64,000 bases of DNA, taken from assembly GCA_934045905.1 (NCBI GenBank), contig OW203765.1:14199409-14263408 (forward strand), in the 5' to 3' direction. The number at the start of each line of letters is the position of its first letter. The stretch's first letter is position 1. Source of the stretch: Leuctra nigra (lineage: Eukaryota > Arthropoda > Insecta > Plecoptera > Leuctridae). The notes beneath the pieces are model-generated. The model saw only the letters and a list, made by a program, of their open reading frames with translations, was not told the DNA's origin and did not search any database. Position numbers and translations under genes: made by a program. Positions 1 to 10,279 of this stretch are shown here, one piece after another.

Positions 1-754
1 AGGTAGGTAATTAAAATTATATTATATCTTAGAAATCTTCTTGCACACATAATTTACATTCCCAAATTCATTTGACACTCTATACAATTGAACCTTAATA
101 TTTATCTAGATAGAAACAAATTTCCGCATTGTCAAAACAAGTACCTTGACAGCTAGTAAATAATTATATTTTTATTTTTGTGTGAATTTTATGGTCCCTG
201 AATTAAGTTTAGCGAATTTTCTAGGATTTGTACGATGTCCCGATAAGTAAGATAAACTTCACTTTAGCCTTCTATAAGTGGACTTGAGCGATCTAGATGG
301 CTGTGTTTCATTGGCTGTTGCCATGGTTTCAGCCAATAAATCCTACCACTAACTTTATCGGGACTTAGTACAACCGGGCCTTAGCAAATAACTCAATTCT
401 TTAAATGTAGTAGGTAGGTACCTAATTTTAAAATCTGTATTCATCAATAAAATAAAGTTGTAAATTTTCTGCAATCTCCTCTTAGCGTTGATTTAGACAC
501 TCGACAACTGTCTTCAATTAACTGAACTTACATCGATAACATTCTTTTAATTACCACGAGTTTCAAATCATTTTAGTTGTAATCTTTGTGCAATCTTTGC
601 ACTTGTTTTCTATGCTAATTGTATTGTATTGTATTTAATACGATTCACTTCACTCACTTCTCGAAGTAATCTGGATCAAATTCAATTTGGTTCAGAGTTC
701 GTCAGTTTGTTGTTCGAAACGGTTCGAAGCGGTGTTAGAGGAAATCACAAATAA
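1..754. other. AT-rich non-coding stretch
   Basis: I see no convincing exon here on either strand. Apart from the small inverted-repeat element at 236-365 and a short TAGG/CCTA palindrome near 408-424, it is low-complexity AT-rich DNA. Confidence 0.5.
236..365. repeat. Small TIR element (MITE), TGTCCCGATAA family
   Basis: The segment opens with TGTCCCGATAAG and closes with the reverse complement TTATCGGGAC. A related, shorter and inverted copy lies at 35241-35325, with matching interior words such as the GATGGCTGT block and a CCTACCA block. That makes it a dispersed non-autonomous element rather than a chance palindrome. No clear target duplication was seen. Confidence 0.55.
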
Positions 755-829
755 GGCTGAATTTCACCAAGATTCTAAACCAGGTTTACCGCCTCTAAAC
801 CGAGTTTATAAACTTGGTGAAACCCAGCC
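755..829. repeat. 75-bp mini-MITE with TAA target duplication
   Basis: Terminal inverted repeats begin GGCTGAATTTCACCAAG and end CTTGGTGAAACCCAGCC, flanked on both sides by TAA (752-754 and 830-832). A 3-bp TWA duplication is typical of PIF/Harbinger elements, so this is probably an extreme deletion derivative of that superfamily. The middle also contains inverted motifs (AAACCAGGTTTA and CTAAACCGAGTTTA). Confidence 0.6.
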
Positions 830-832
830 TAA

Positions 833-1673
833 ATGTGTATATGTCAAACAGTTTTGAATATAGAAAAGCAAGAACAGCATCAAGTCCTTCATCTTCAACT
901 TAATGGCTTACCTACTCTCATAAAATTTTACCAAAAATCTCTCAATTTTAATTTGTTTCAAGAAACTATTTGAGTGAAATGTTTGAGAAGCCAGGAACAG
1001 GATGTGAGAGTTGAAGACAAAGTTGTATGACTTTGAGCTTGCGGTTCTATAATGTCAGATGTTAGTTTTATTTGACATGGACATACCCCAGGCAATGGGG
1101 GGGTCTGGGGGGCGACGGCCTTCGGGCGAGGCGACTGGGCGACTGGGGCAGGTTGGGCCTGGACGGCAGGGGTCTGGTGAGGGGCCTGGCCAGTAACCTG
1201 TAATAGATAAAAGTGAGGTCGTTAAACCCCCATGTCTCGTAAATTGTGAAATTTTTATTTGTACATTTCTTGGCAGTGAAGCCGAGCTGTATGAACAGCG
1301 GTATTCGTATTATTACCACAGACAAGTAATAATAGTAATAATAAATAAATGTAGCCTTAAAGGCTGTTTACTTTTCTGTGTTAATTAATTACTAAACTAG
1401 AGCCTTTTAGTGATGAGATTCTATGGTTAAATGTGATAAAATCAAATAAATATACATAGTACCTAAGTTGGAACGCTTATGGCGTTTTTAACTGGCTGCA
1501 CTGGGGCTGCACTGAAATGACGTCCCCATACAAAACTCAATGCATATTACAAACGGAGTGCAGCACCAGTGCAGCCAGTGGAAACGCCATGAGTGGATCA
1601 TTGTAGAAACCAAGAAAAACACACAGTGGAAGAGTTTTTGTTTTATAATTTCCTGGGAAATGAACCTATTGGC
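833..1673. other. Non-coding stretch with a GC-rich patch
   Basis: Nothing that looks like an exon. A sharply GC-rich patch at about 1080-1200 (runs of G, GGGCGA and CTGGGCGACTGG repeats) interrupts otherwise AT-rich DNA. Its origin is not clear. The proline-rich translation across it is a composition effect. Confidence 0.4.
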
Positions 1674-2095
1674 CCCACCGACGGCTGCCACCTTATCGCG
1701 GTGGTGGGGTTTGTGCTGGCCAATGACCCATTGCAGCTACGCCGGCGAGCATATGCTCATGTGTAAGGGCTACCCATGCCGGACAGATCAGTGGTGAGGT
1801 CCAGACAAAGAGCAGCCAGGGTGGACCTATCCATGCCCTCCCTTAATTTGCGGTCCCCATCGGGCCGGCCTTCCCCCTCGAGATGGTGGTCCCCCTGAAA
1901 TCGGGTTCCGCCGGCCCGAATCCTTACACCCCTCGGTTCGTCCCCCTTCGGGCCTGGCCTTCCCACCAGTGCTGGACTCCCCCGGATCGGGCCCGTTAGG
2001 TCAACCCCCTCCCCATGTCCTCCACTTAATTCAACAAAGTTATAAAGTAAAAATTAATGTGCGCAATATAACCTCGTCGTTGACGCGCCGTTAAA
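1674..2095 (+). repeat. GC-rich SINE-like repeat, copy A
   Basis: This copy aligns with 2180-2556. Shared landmarks are CGCGGTGGTGGGG, the block CATGCCCTCCCTT, CCCCCTCGAGATGGTG, GACTCCCCCGGATCGGGCCCG and the 3' end CCTCGTCGTTGACGCGCCGTTAAAC. A 3' end of the form ACG..GTTAAAC also occurs in the SINE tails at 21.4 and 25.6 kb, which suggests a retroposed repeat mobilised by a LINE. I could not see a tRNA-, 7SL- or 5S-like promoter, so the class is inferred only from the end. Confidence 0.5.
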
Positions 2096-2179
2096 CCTAG
2101 GATTATAACTCCACTGTCGTGGGGATAGGCGACATGGTGACGTCACCCACGTTATTCAAATGGCAAGCTTTATTTTTAT

Positions 2180-2556
2180 CACCCCACCAATGGACTGCCA
2201 CCTTGACGCGGTGGTGGGGCTTAAGGGACCGGCTCGCATAGCGAGTTGGTCCCAACCAAGTGCAGTCCAGGGTCGGCCTAGTCCCATGCCCTCCCTTGAA
2301 TTTGCGGTCCCCACGGGTCGGCCTCCCCCCTCGAGATGGTGATCCCCCTGAAATCGAGTCCCACCGGCCCGAAGCCTCCCCCTTCCCCCCCTGGTCCGTC
2401 CCCATTCCGGCCTGGCCTTCCCACTAGTTCTGGACTCCCCCGGATCGGGCCCGCTAGGTCGACCCCTCCCCATGTCCTCCAATTATGTTCAACAAAGTTA
2501 AATATAAAATTAATGTGCGCAATATAACCTCGTCGTTGACGCGCCGTTAAACCAAA
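2180..2556 (+). repeat. GC-rich SINE-like repeat, copy B
   Basis: This is the second copy of the repeat at 1674-2095, in the same orientation, ending CCTCGTCGTTGACGCGCCGTTAAACC followed by AAACTAATCTAATC. It lies inside the TIR element 2096-4346, while copy A is outside and interrupted by it. The proline-rich open frames over both copies (both strands) are composition artefacts. Confidence 0.5.
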
Positions 2557-3002
2557 CTAATCTAATCTATTTTTATCATGGCGCCAGTTGGTAGCAGAGC
2601 GCCTAGCGTAATTTCTCCGAACTACCTGAGATCAACATGGCGCCCTTTTTCTTTGCGTGAGGCTCGATAATAAGCTTATTCTTTATTGCATATTTTCTTC
2701 ATCGGCTGACGTTGAAAAGTAATGTGTGCTATCGTAATATCTTCATGAAAGATCAAAGCAGAAACTGACATAATTTCATTTGTGTGTATTTGTTTCGTTA
2801 GTTTTGTGCGAGAGTGTACAGTGTCGGCGTAGCCAGTGCGTAGTTACAAGAAAAATGCGAAGTGGCAAAATGTCAGTTAGTTTCTTTTACATTTGCGTCG
2901 ATTCGAGACATTAGACAGTTGTCCAACATGTTCTATCATCTTCCTGACAGTTCAACGAAAAAATTGATGTTTTTATGTTGTATCTTTTTAAACAATAAGA
3001 GC

Positions 3003-4074
3003 TAGTGTTGTAACGGTTGAAAGTTTCAATTTAAAAGTTTAAAATTGAAACTTTCAAGGGTATGTCTGAAACTTTCAAGAATTTTTGAAAGATTGATATT
3101 TTGACTATATTTTGTCTTTAGAGTGTGTAGGTTATTTTAAAATCATATTGGTACACCTTTGGTTGTTATCATATATGTTAGGTGTAGTGGGTGTGGTGGT
3201 AAGCTTCTTGACTGTTGGGTTGGGTGTTGATTTGCTAGCAAATGGTTAAGAAACTACACATTGTCCATAAGTGCTTCACCAGCACTGCCGGCAATAAAAA
3301 CATATGCAAATATTGTAAATAATATCGCTGGGCAGAGGTCTGAGTCCTGTTTTTTGTTCCGAGTTTTTAGTTTATAAATATTCTGTGTTCACGTAAAATT
3401 AATAACTTAGTGAAACACTTGGTAAAGGCGTATAATTAAAAGCTTAGCCCCTTCTAGAATCCAACTTGTATGATTTTAAGGTGGTGCAAGCGCTCGGCTT
3501 TTTTAGCAAATAGGGATAGATAATTGTTTCATAAGTGGGTGTCACTTTGATAGGATGATCACATGATCAGTACAATGCGTACAGGAATCACCCCCCAAAC
3601 CCGTGAACCAATTGATCTCAAATTTTAATCATGATTAGATAAAAGACAAACTAAGGGTTATCACTTGGCACATTTTTAAATTAAATTTCATACGGCACTC
3701 GGCGAGACAAGAAAATATAATACCTACAATTCTTAACCAAAAATCATCTAATAGCGATTAAAATTTGAAATCATTTCGTCAGCCCATTCTGTCTCCAATT
3801 GAATCCAAAAAAGTGCCTGTAACCAACGGCAAAATCGCTCGCACTTGCACCACCTTAATTCCTGAACTACAAAAATTCATAAACTAAATTTTTTCTTACC
3901 TAATTAATTTTTTATCGTTTACCTATATGATAGGAATATATTGGACACATGAAAAACTAACAAATTCAGGGTATTTTCCAAAGTTTCATAAAATTTCAAA
4001 GTTTCATGAAAGTTTCAATGAAAGTTTCAAAGAAAGTTTCAAAATCTTAAATTTCATGAAATTTTACAACACTA
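3003..4074. mobile_element. hAT-like non-autonomous element, TSD ATAAGAGC
   Basis: The ends are TAGTGTTGTAACGG and TTACAACACTA. Both flanks carry the exact 8-bp duplication ATAAGAGC (2995-3002 and 4075-4082), the signature length for hAT elements. Short subterminal repeats of the form GAAAGTTTCAA crowd both ends (3020-3090 and 3975-4055), as is usual for hAT transposase binding sites. There is no transposase. A TTAA-flanked element (3480-3854) is nested inside. Confidence 0.8.
3480..3854. repeat. TTAA-flanked MITE, GGTGGTGCAAG family
   Basis: Termini GGTGGTGCAAGCGCTCGGC and GCTCGCACTTGCACCACC are bounded by TTAA on both sides (3476-3479 and 3855-3858). A related copy lacking the left end is at 50118-50456. 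TTAA flanks suggest piggyBac-type mobilisation, though TTAA is palindromic and so is weak evidence. It is nested within the hAT-like element 3003-4074. Confidence 0.6.
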
Positions 4075-4799
4075 ATAAGAGCTGTTATGAGCTGTAAAAA
4101 AGATGGTAAATCACGGCTGAAATCAGGCGAACGCCCACTTGTTGCACCAAACAGACCAAAAATAGCTTGAATTATACTGAAGACCTCTCAAGGCCAACAG
4201 CTGACACAGCGTAAAGCTGATTGGTCGAAATATCTCGTTCGTGATTGGTCAGCGCTTTGTCGGCAATTCTTTTGAGACAGAACTTGCGAATACTAAACTA
4301 ACTGGGAAGACGCCTATCCCCACGACAGTGGAGTTATAATCCTAGGTTAAACAATAATAATCTATGAACCTATTGGTAGAGCTCCGTATATTTCGCACAT
4401 CGCGATAACGCGATATCTTTATATCTTGTATTTTCTTGGCATATGAGCACGAATTACGTCATTCTAAACCCAATTCTACAAGATTTGAATCGCGAAAAAA
4501 AACGAAATAGGCTATGCCATTATTGCGAAATAACACCGAAATCGACTATATTTTTGTAATACATCGCGAAATCCCACAAATGTTGTTCAGTTTTCAGAAA
4601 TGTTTACAGAAAATGTTGAAACTCAACCTAAAACTTCCTATTTCACGCATAATTCATGGAAATATCCACATTCCGCGAAGAAAGCAAGCGCCCTTATTAG
4701 GTGACATTGGTCAAGGTTAAACCCTGCTCATACATTTGGTAACTGCGCAGGCGCTAGGAATCAGCTGTTCGCGGACGGCCATTTTAGTTGTAGTGCCAC

Positions 4800-5938
4800 C
4801 AGAGCGAATGGAAATCACAGCCTTGTATACCTAACCTAAGATGAATAGTGCATGTATCCTCTGAGCACAAAAACGTGTAACATTTTTTGAGAATAAAATA
4901 TGACCTTGAACTGTCTCGAGAACGACGCGATCCTGGCGGCATATGGGGGAACTACATAGTGTTAAGATTTTATTATCTTATTTACCCTTTGTTATTGCAT
5001 TTATTAAACCAAAGTTGTTTTATTTAAATAATAATATAATAATAATAATTCAAAATATGTTCCTAAAATGGCATTTTGAATGAGAAATTATATTAAAATT
5101 TCATAGTTGAATCTTTGACCGCAGCGCAGACTAGCGCTGCGATCGAGAGACAATCAAACTCGCCGCCCAAAATCATCTACATTCGGCCCAATGTTAAATG
5201 CGTTCAGTGGATACACTAGGTCTGTTCGTCGGGGTGTTCTAACCTGCTCAGATAACGCCGGAAGTCGTCACGGAAAAGTTTACTTATACCTATCCGTCGA
5301 GTTTTGATTCGAAATAATATGTGAATAATATAATAATAAAATAATATATAATAAATAATTTCATAATAATATGTGTTGTATGATACCATGCACTTCATAT
5401 ACTATGCGTTCATATTATTATGTTATGTTTTTTCATATTATTTGTAATTCATATTCTGTGTATTTCATATTTTATGTGTTTCTTAAGACTAATATGTATT
5501 TCATAGTATTATGTGTGCGTACTATTGTGTATTTCATGATAGTATGTAGGTACCTCATATTATTTTGTGTTCATATTTTATGCACTTCATATTACTGCTT
5601 CACTCCATATCATCTGTATTTCATCACGTTCTTGTGACGGAGAGTCTGTGATTAATGATTATGAAGTCTAGGGGAAAAAAAAAAAATGTCTAGTGTCTAA
5701 CCTACATACCTTCAATATTCTATCTATTATGTTACTATTATGCTAGGAGCTATACCTTACCACTGTATACATATACAAATTGTAAGAAGAACAATAAATT
5801 GAATTGAATTGAATTGAATCCTTGCACCTAACATATTCAGTGACGTACTTCCGCCTGCTCCGAGCAGGTTAGAACACCCCGACGAACAAACCTACTATTC
5901 ATCTTAGATATACAAGGCTGTGTTTTCCATTCACTCTG
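4800..5938. mobile_element. Nested TIR element, CAGAGCGAATGG family, 7-bp TSD
   Basis: The ends are CAGAGCGAATGGAAATCACA and the inverted counterpart finishing CATTCACTCTG. Exact 7-bp flanks GTGCCAC are present (4793-4799 and 5939-5945). A shorter relative at 51478-51904 shares the interior but lacks the 5218-5893 insertion. It sits inside the hAT element 4377-6930. The 7-bp duplication and CAGAG ends hint at hAT or P affinity; the superfamily is not settled. Confidence 0.75.
5218..5893. mobile_element. Innermost nested TIR element, GTTCGTCGGGGTG family
   Basis: Inverted ends AGGTCTGTTCGTCGGGGTG and CACCCCGACGAACAAACCT are flanked by ACT on both sides. The uninterrupted site survives in the relative at 51478-51904 (ACACTATTCG), which confirms the insertion. 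The interior has a degenerate run of TTCATATTATGTGT-like units (about 5385-5640) and a short GAATT microsatellite (5801-5820). A 3-bp duplication fits Harbinger- or CACTA-like elements. Confidence 0.7.
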
Positions 5939-6512
5939 GTGCCACTGTATTATTAAATTAGTATTATCGACTTCCTCTTCAACCTCCGTTGGGGAGAGTC
6001 CACAAAATACCGCTGGCCTATCTGACAAATGTCAGGCGCCATTACAAGAACAGAATTCGTGTGCTAATAGTTATCACCACCACAATTAAATAGATATCAT
6101 AACTAAAGCTGGCCAATAAGACCAAATGGTCAAGTGCCAATAAATACGCCGAGTGAAAAAGTGAATTTAAAATTAATATAAGCTGGCTTATATGACTCAA
6201 GTCATGGCCATTCAACTTCGATCGACACGTGGTGATAACTGATATCCTCCGTAATTCTGAATTTTAAATAACTACTAAGTATCTATCAATAACTAAAGCT
6301 AGCCTATGTGCTAAAATACAACGAGTGTAAAATATAAAGCATAATAATAATTACATATTATTATAAAACTACATTATCGAATAGGTATATAAATTAACGC
6401 TGGCCAGTATGACTCAATGTCGGTGCCATTAAAACCGGAAGTGAAGAAGAAGAATTAGTATTATCGTTATTGTGCACAAAACAATTTTACTTGTGTTTTT
6501 ACTTTGTACACA

Positions 6513-6746
6513 ATGCCGAAATCAACAGTTACAGCCGCGTCTAGGGCTTCAGAGTTCTGGAGTGACGGGTTTTACGTGAGTGACGGAAAACTTTTGAAGT
6601 GCCGGTTTTGCAACTGCAGACTAGAACTCGAGCGCAAGGACATAATACTGATGAAACACGTCGCATGTAAACGCCATTCAGAGTTCCTACTTAAATCCTT
6701 AAATAAATACACTTTTATTTACTCTAAACTCTTGTTTGTTACTTAG
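6513..6746 (+). pseudogene. BED-type zinc-finger fragment of a hAT transposase
   Basis: An open frame starting at the ATG at 6513 encodes 77 residues. It has the pattern LKCRFCNC, then KHVACKRH, that is C-x2-C followed by H-x4-H, preceded by a DGKLL turn. This is the layout of BED or CGGBP1-like fingers found at the N-terminus of hAT transposases. The frame ends without any catalytic DDE region, and the enclosing element ends about 190 bp later. It is therefore a remnant, or one exon of a larger lost gene. The lysine-rich last 15 residues may already be intron. Confidence 0.55.
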
Positions 6747-6930
6747 ATTGCCTGTAATGTTTAGTGGTTAATGTTAAGCATTGAATAGGGATTGGTTACT
6801 ATATAATTTTTGACAGAAATATTAATTTATTGATTTGCCACTATAAATTCTATAAAACCGCTAAAAAACGAAATTTGGATTTTTAAAAACGAAATTGGTT
6901 AAATAATAAACCCATTTTAACGGAGCTCTA

Positions 6931-7562
6931 CCTATTGGTTCATAACGAGCATTTAGCAATATTGAAGAGAACTGTATGTAACTCACAATACAACTCACAT
7001 ACAGATCACATTGAAATATTTATTTCAATGAATAATATGATTTTAACAGTCTACTTCCTATAACTTGATTTGATTTATTCCTTATCAACGACTAGGTACC
7101 TACCTTCTAGTAATTTAAATCCTTGCAGTTTATCTGAACGCTTCTGAATTAAAGTAGATGGTTTTTAAGTCCGGAACTTTCATTTGATTCATTTTAAAAA
7201 TCTGTCATAATGTTTTTCTCAATGGAAGAAGTGGCAGAATAATTTAGAGATTTGAACACTAAGAATCTTTCTTGAATACGGATTTGAATAGGTATTTGAA
7301 GCTATTAAGTTTCAATATTCGGCCACTCGTATGTCCCAGTTTTTCATTAGGTAGGTACCTACTCTGCTAAATTTAAACAATTGATTAGGTATTCGATTGC
7401 CATTGCAACATTCCTAGAATGACCACTAACGAAACCAAGTAATAATTGTTACGCAAAGCATAGAATAATTGGGCTCAAATCACACCGACATTCCGATGTT
7501 TGAGAAAACATCCGAGGTTTGATTTGCCGTGGTGTTTGCAAGCTATCAGGTTGATCACGTAC
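6931..7562. other. AT-rich non-coding stretch
   Basis: Apart from the CCTATTGG duplication at its left edge, I see no exon, repeat end or RNA gene here. If the minus-strand gene at 7563-9732 continues downstream, its next exon should lie here or further left, but I could not identify it. Confidence 0.4.
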
Positions 7563-9732
7563 CGAGACTGGAGCCGCCTCCAGAGCCTGGATAATGGCTT
7601 GTATCTTGCAGCCGTCGCGGCACTGGCATGCCTGCAGCTCCGCCACCGCTTCTTCTAATATCTCCAGCGGCACCAGCTGCAAACAAACACCAAACAAACA
7701 CGTCACTCACATTATCAACTTTTATAAATGGTTCAGAAGGCATGAAACTAGTGATTAGTCTAATGGTTTGGATAATATCAAAGTGTTGACCTAGTCTAAT
7801 GGATTCAGATCAAGTTTGGATGAGATATTGAAGTGATTAAGTCTAATGGATTCGGATGGTTTGGATGAGATATTGAAGTGATTAAGTCTAATGGATTCGG
7901 ATCAAGTTTGGAAGAGATATTGAAGTGTTTACCTTGGCTACTGGTTCCGCTGCGCCCGGCCTCGCTCCGATTTTCGAGACTGAGGCATTGACATTGACAT
8001 TGACGCCACTGAAACAAGCAACAAGGCGCGTCACTTTCAGATGTCAGTCCAGTTGCAGTCGGTCAGACTCCAAGTAGAAATATAACAAGTAGTTTACGCT
8101 AACTCACATAGCTCTTGTAGACTCATTTCATTGATAATAACATGGATGATTCACCAAGGAACATCAAGTTACAAGTCATTTACATTTATTCACATACCAT
8201 TTTATGTTTTGCCAAGTGTATACAGTCACAAATCATAAAACTGTATTGAACGAAACAGATCGGCTGCTTGTTAGGTTCCTTGACAATCAATCCTTGTTAT
8301 CATCAATGAAATCAGAGCTATTCTACAAGAGTTAGATGATAAGTAAGCACAGATTTCATGGGAAGCCATCAAATCTTTATCAGACAATCCGTTCCTTTCA
8401 AATACCATTTTTATTGGTTACTACCTAAAATTAAAAAATTAAAAAATTGGTTGGTCCGATCAATTTGAAATTTTGCTGAAGTCATTGCAACCAACATTGT
8501 TCCCAATCGGACAAAGTTTCAGCCAAATCCTCCCAGTGGTTAAAATTTAAAACAATCTTTCCTGTGATGTTTGAAATTTAAATTAGATCAGATTTTGACG
8601 TGGATGTTTTCGGAACCATCGAGTGATATGATACCATCGTTGCGATGTGTTCACATCGGAATAAGCCGTCACCACTGCCTTGCTAGAACAGATTTACCGA
8701 TCAACTTAAAACTTCGCATGGTCATTTCCCATTGGGACCAACATTTTAGGTATTTATGCCAATTTGAAGACTATCTGCCGTTATTTTCAAAAGTTATTGT
8801 CATTTTAATGACATTTTATTCTACTAGGAAAACGCTCAATGTAACGCGTTGATGAGCGAGCACAAGTAACATCCCCATAGTAACGATACACGACACGGCA
8901 CAAGACGATTTTCTCTGCAATTTTTCAATCTCCATAATACTCTGGATGAATAATAGATCCATTGTGTCGTGAAGTCTTACCTACATACCTTCTCCAGAAA
9001 TCTCTTGTGACATCCTATACTAAACTCGTAAAATTACAATTAATACTTGACTGATTCGGCTAACAATATGTAAAATTTAATATTAAGTAGGTAGTAAGGA
9101 CCAATCAGAAGACATTATTTAAACTTAAACCAATTAGAGGATTTGGCCTTCGTACTGCATCCTATTTTATGCGCTAGCTCAAAAATGCTTTCATTTTACT
9201 GTATTGTGAATAGCTTGGCTGCTCTACATATTTTTCCGTATGATTAAATGGACACTATTCTTACGTATGATCTGTATAGTAGTGACGTCAGGGATGAATA
9301 ACCAATGGGATCATTTTCCGTACGAAACGCATATCAAATCGGATGCAGTACTATGGCTCGGTGCCTTTCCATGCTCCGTCATCGTCCGTCAACATCCCAT
9401 GAAAACTACAGAATGCGATCACATGAGCCGTCTCGACCAATCCATCGCCGTCCGAGATTTTAGGGGATAGCTCTGATTGGTCGAGACGGGTCACGTGATC
9501 GCATTCTGTAGTTTTCGTGAGACGGTGACGGAGCATGGAAATTCACCGTAACACTGCGATTTCTTAGTTATTTAGATAGGTATACCTAATGCGTAAATGA
9601 TCGATCAATTAGTTATTGGAGATGATTTCGCTTGAGACTTTGTTGTTATCAAATGTTTGGCTTCTTACCTTGGGTCTTTCCCCGTCTTCTCACCGCACAT
9701 TCGATAACCTATATCGCTCATTTCCTTAGTTA
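7563..9732 (-). CDS. Unrecognised gene, three internal exons
   Basis: Three exons on the minus strand have good splice sites and fully compatible phases. Exon 9732-9669 follows an acceptor TTTTCAG and ends at donor G|GTAAGAAG; it reads TKEMSDIGYRMCGEKTGKDP plus two bases. Exon 8008-7933 follows TTGTTTCAG and ends AAG|GTAAAC; its first base completes a serine codon, then GVNVNVNASVSKIGARPG and so on. Exon 7676-7563 follows TTTGTTTGCAG and ends TCG|GTACGT; it encodes 38 residues beginning LVPLEILEEAVAELQACQCR. The last exon is leucine- and glutamate-rich, probably helical, with three closely spaced cysteines (CQCRDGC). I do not recognise the family. Start and end exons are not identified. The introns hold MITEs (8111-8318 and 9359-9549). 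Confidence 0.6.
8111..8318. repeat. TA-flanked MITE, GCTCT..TTTCATTGAT family
   Basis: The left arm TCATTTCATTGATAATAACA pairs with TGTTATCATCAATGAAATCA in the right arm. The ends GCTCT and AGAGC are flanked by TA. A partial copy of the same arm is at about 11523-11580. TA flanks suggest Tc1/mariner-type mobilisation. It lies in the intron of the minus-strand gene around it. Confidence 0.5.
8811..9358. other. Non-coding, with a dispersed repeat end at 8817-8862
   Basis: The words ACTAGGAAAACGCTC and AACGCGTTGATGAGCGAG recur at 27917-27950 and, inverted, at 55102-55142. They mark the end of an unclassified dispersed repeat. The rest is AT-rich with no exon that I can support. Confidence 0.4.
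9359..9549. repeat. Hairpin-forming TIR element
   Basis: Long inverted arms: the left arm (about 9359-9446) reads TTTCCATGCTCCGTC, then GAAAACTACAGAATGCGATC, then CGTCTCGACCAATC. The right arm (about 9475-9549) carries the reverse complement. Fewer than 35 bp separate the arms, so the transcript or single strand would fold into one long hairpin. The two open frames over it mirror each other and are not genes. Confidence 0.65.
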
Positions 9733-9779
9733 CTGAAAATAATGTTCAAATGTTAGTTTAAAAGGTATTTTTTGTACCT

Positions 9780-10270
9780 ACTGTGTAGGTATAGGTGTAC
9801 ACTTCTGTACCTACCTACCTAGAGAACTCCTTGTTTCATATCTAGGTAGGTAAGCCGAACATCCACTAGGTAGGTAGGTACAGTCACCTCCAAGTGTTCG
9901 TACTGTGTTTCTCATAAGAGCCCAATGTATATACCTACCGGTAGGAACACTTGGAGTTGGGTGTACCTAGGTAGGTTAGTACCTACCTAGTACCTACCTA
10001 CCTAACTTAGGTAGGTTAGTACCTACCTAGGTTAGGTAGGTAGGTACACTTGGACAAACAAAACTTGAACATTCAATAAATCTGATAGGCTGATAAATGT
10101 AAGATCGCACCATCAGAAGTCAGTCTAAGCGATCTCATTGAACGTTCAAGTTTTGTTTGGCCGAGTGTACCTACTAAATGATTCGGTGAAATTACTAGTA
10201 GGTAGGTAGCTATAGCAAATACATTAATATAACCTAAAGTAGGATGAGTAGGTAAGTACTTTACTTACCT
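9780..10270. repeat. TAGG/CCTA palindromic repeat cluster with a foldback unit
   Basis: Many GTAGGTAGGTAC and GTACCTACCTAC blocks occur in both orientations. Inside, 10031-10176 is a clean inverted repeat with arms TACACTTGGACAAACAAAAC and GTTTTGTTTGGCCGAGTGTA. A second hairpin pairs CCTCCAAGTGTTC (about 9888) with GAACACTTGGAG (about 9945). Shorter TAGG blocks recur near 15640-15740 and 17527. This is not the insect telomere motif TTAGG. Confidence 0.6.
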
Positions 10271-10279
10271 AGTCAAATT

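Larger units (their letters stand above)
2096..4346. mobile_element. TIR transposon, CCTAGGATTATAAC family, 5-bp TSD
   Basis: Perfect terminal inverted repeats of about 35 bp start CCTAGGATTATAACTCC at 2096 and end GGAGTTATAATCCTAGG at 4346. They are flanked by TTAAA at 2091-2095 and 4347-4351. The element landed in the 3' tail of the GC-rich repeat at 1674. It carries no transposase. Inside are a second GC-rich repeat copy and a hAT-like element (3003-4074). The TTAA core of the duplication resembles piggyBac, but a fifth base is also duplicated, so the superfamily is uncertain. Confidence 0.75.
4377..6930 (+). mobile_element. hAT-like transposon with BED-finger remnant, TSD CCTATTGG
   Basis: Terminal inverted repeats TAGAGCTCCGT and ACGGAGCTCTA are flanked by an exact 8-bp duplication CCTATTGG (4369-4376 and 6931-6938). 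The right part contains a short open frame with a BED-type zinc finger (6513-6746), the usual N-terminal domain of hAT transposases. The catalytic part is missing, so this is a deletion derivative. Nearly half its length is a second element (4800-5938), which contains a third (5218-5893). Confidence 0.85.

Noticed and set aside
1757..2527. Proline/arginine-rich frames on both strands
   Set aside because: Composition effect of the GC-rich repeat; the two copies differ by indels that are not multiples of three.
5371..5637. Tyrosine/phenylalanine-rich 88-codon frame
   Set aside because: It is the translation of a degenerate TTCATATTATGTGT-type tandem repeat inside the innermost nested element.
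9780..10270. TAGG tracts as telomeric repeats
   Set aside because: The unit is TAGG/CCTA in mixed orientations, not a TTAGG array, and it is scattered through the window.
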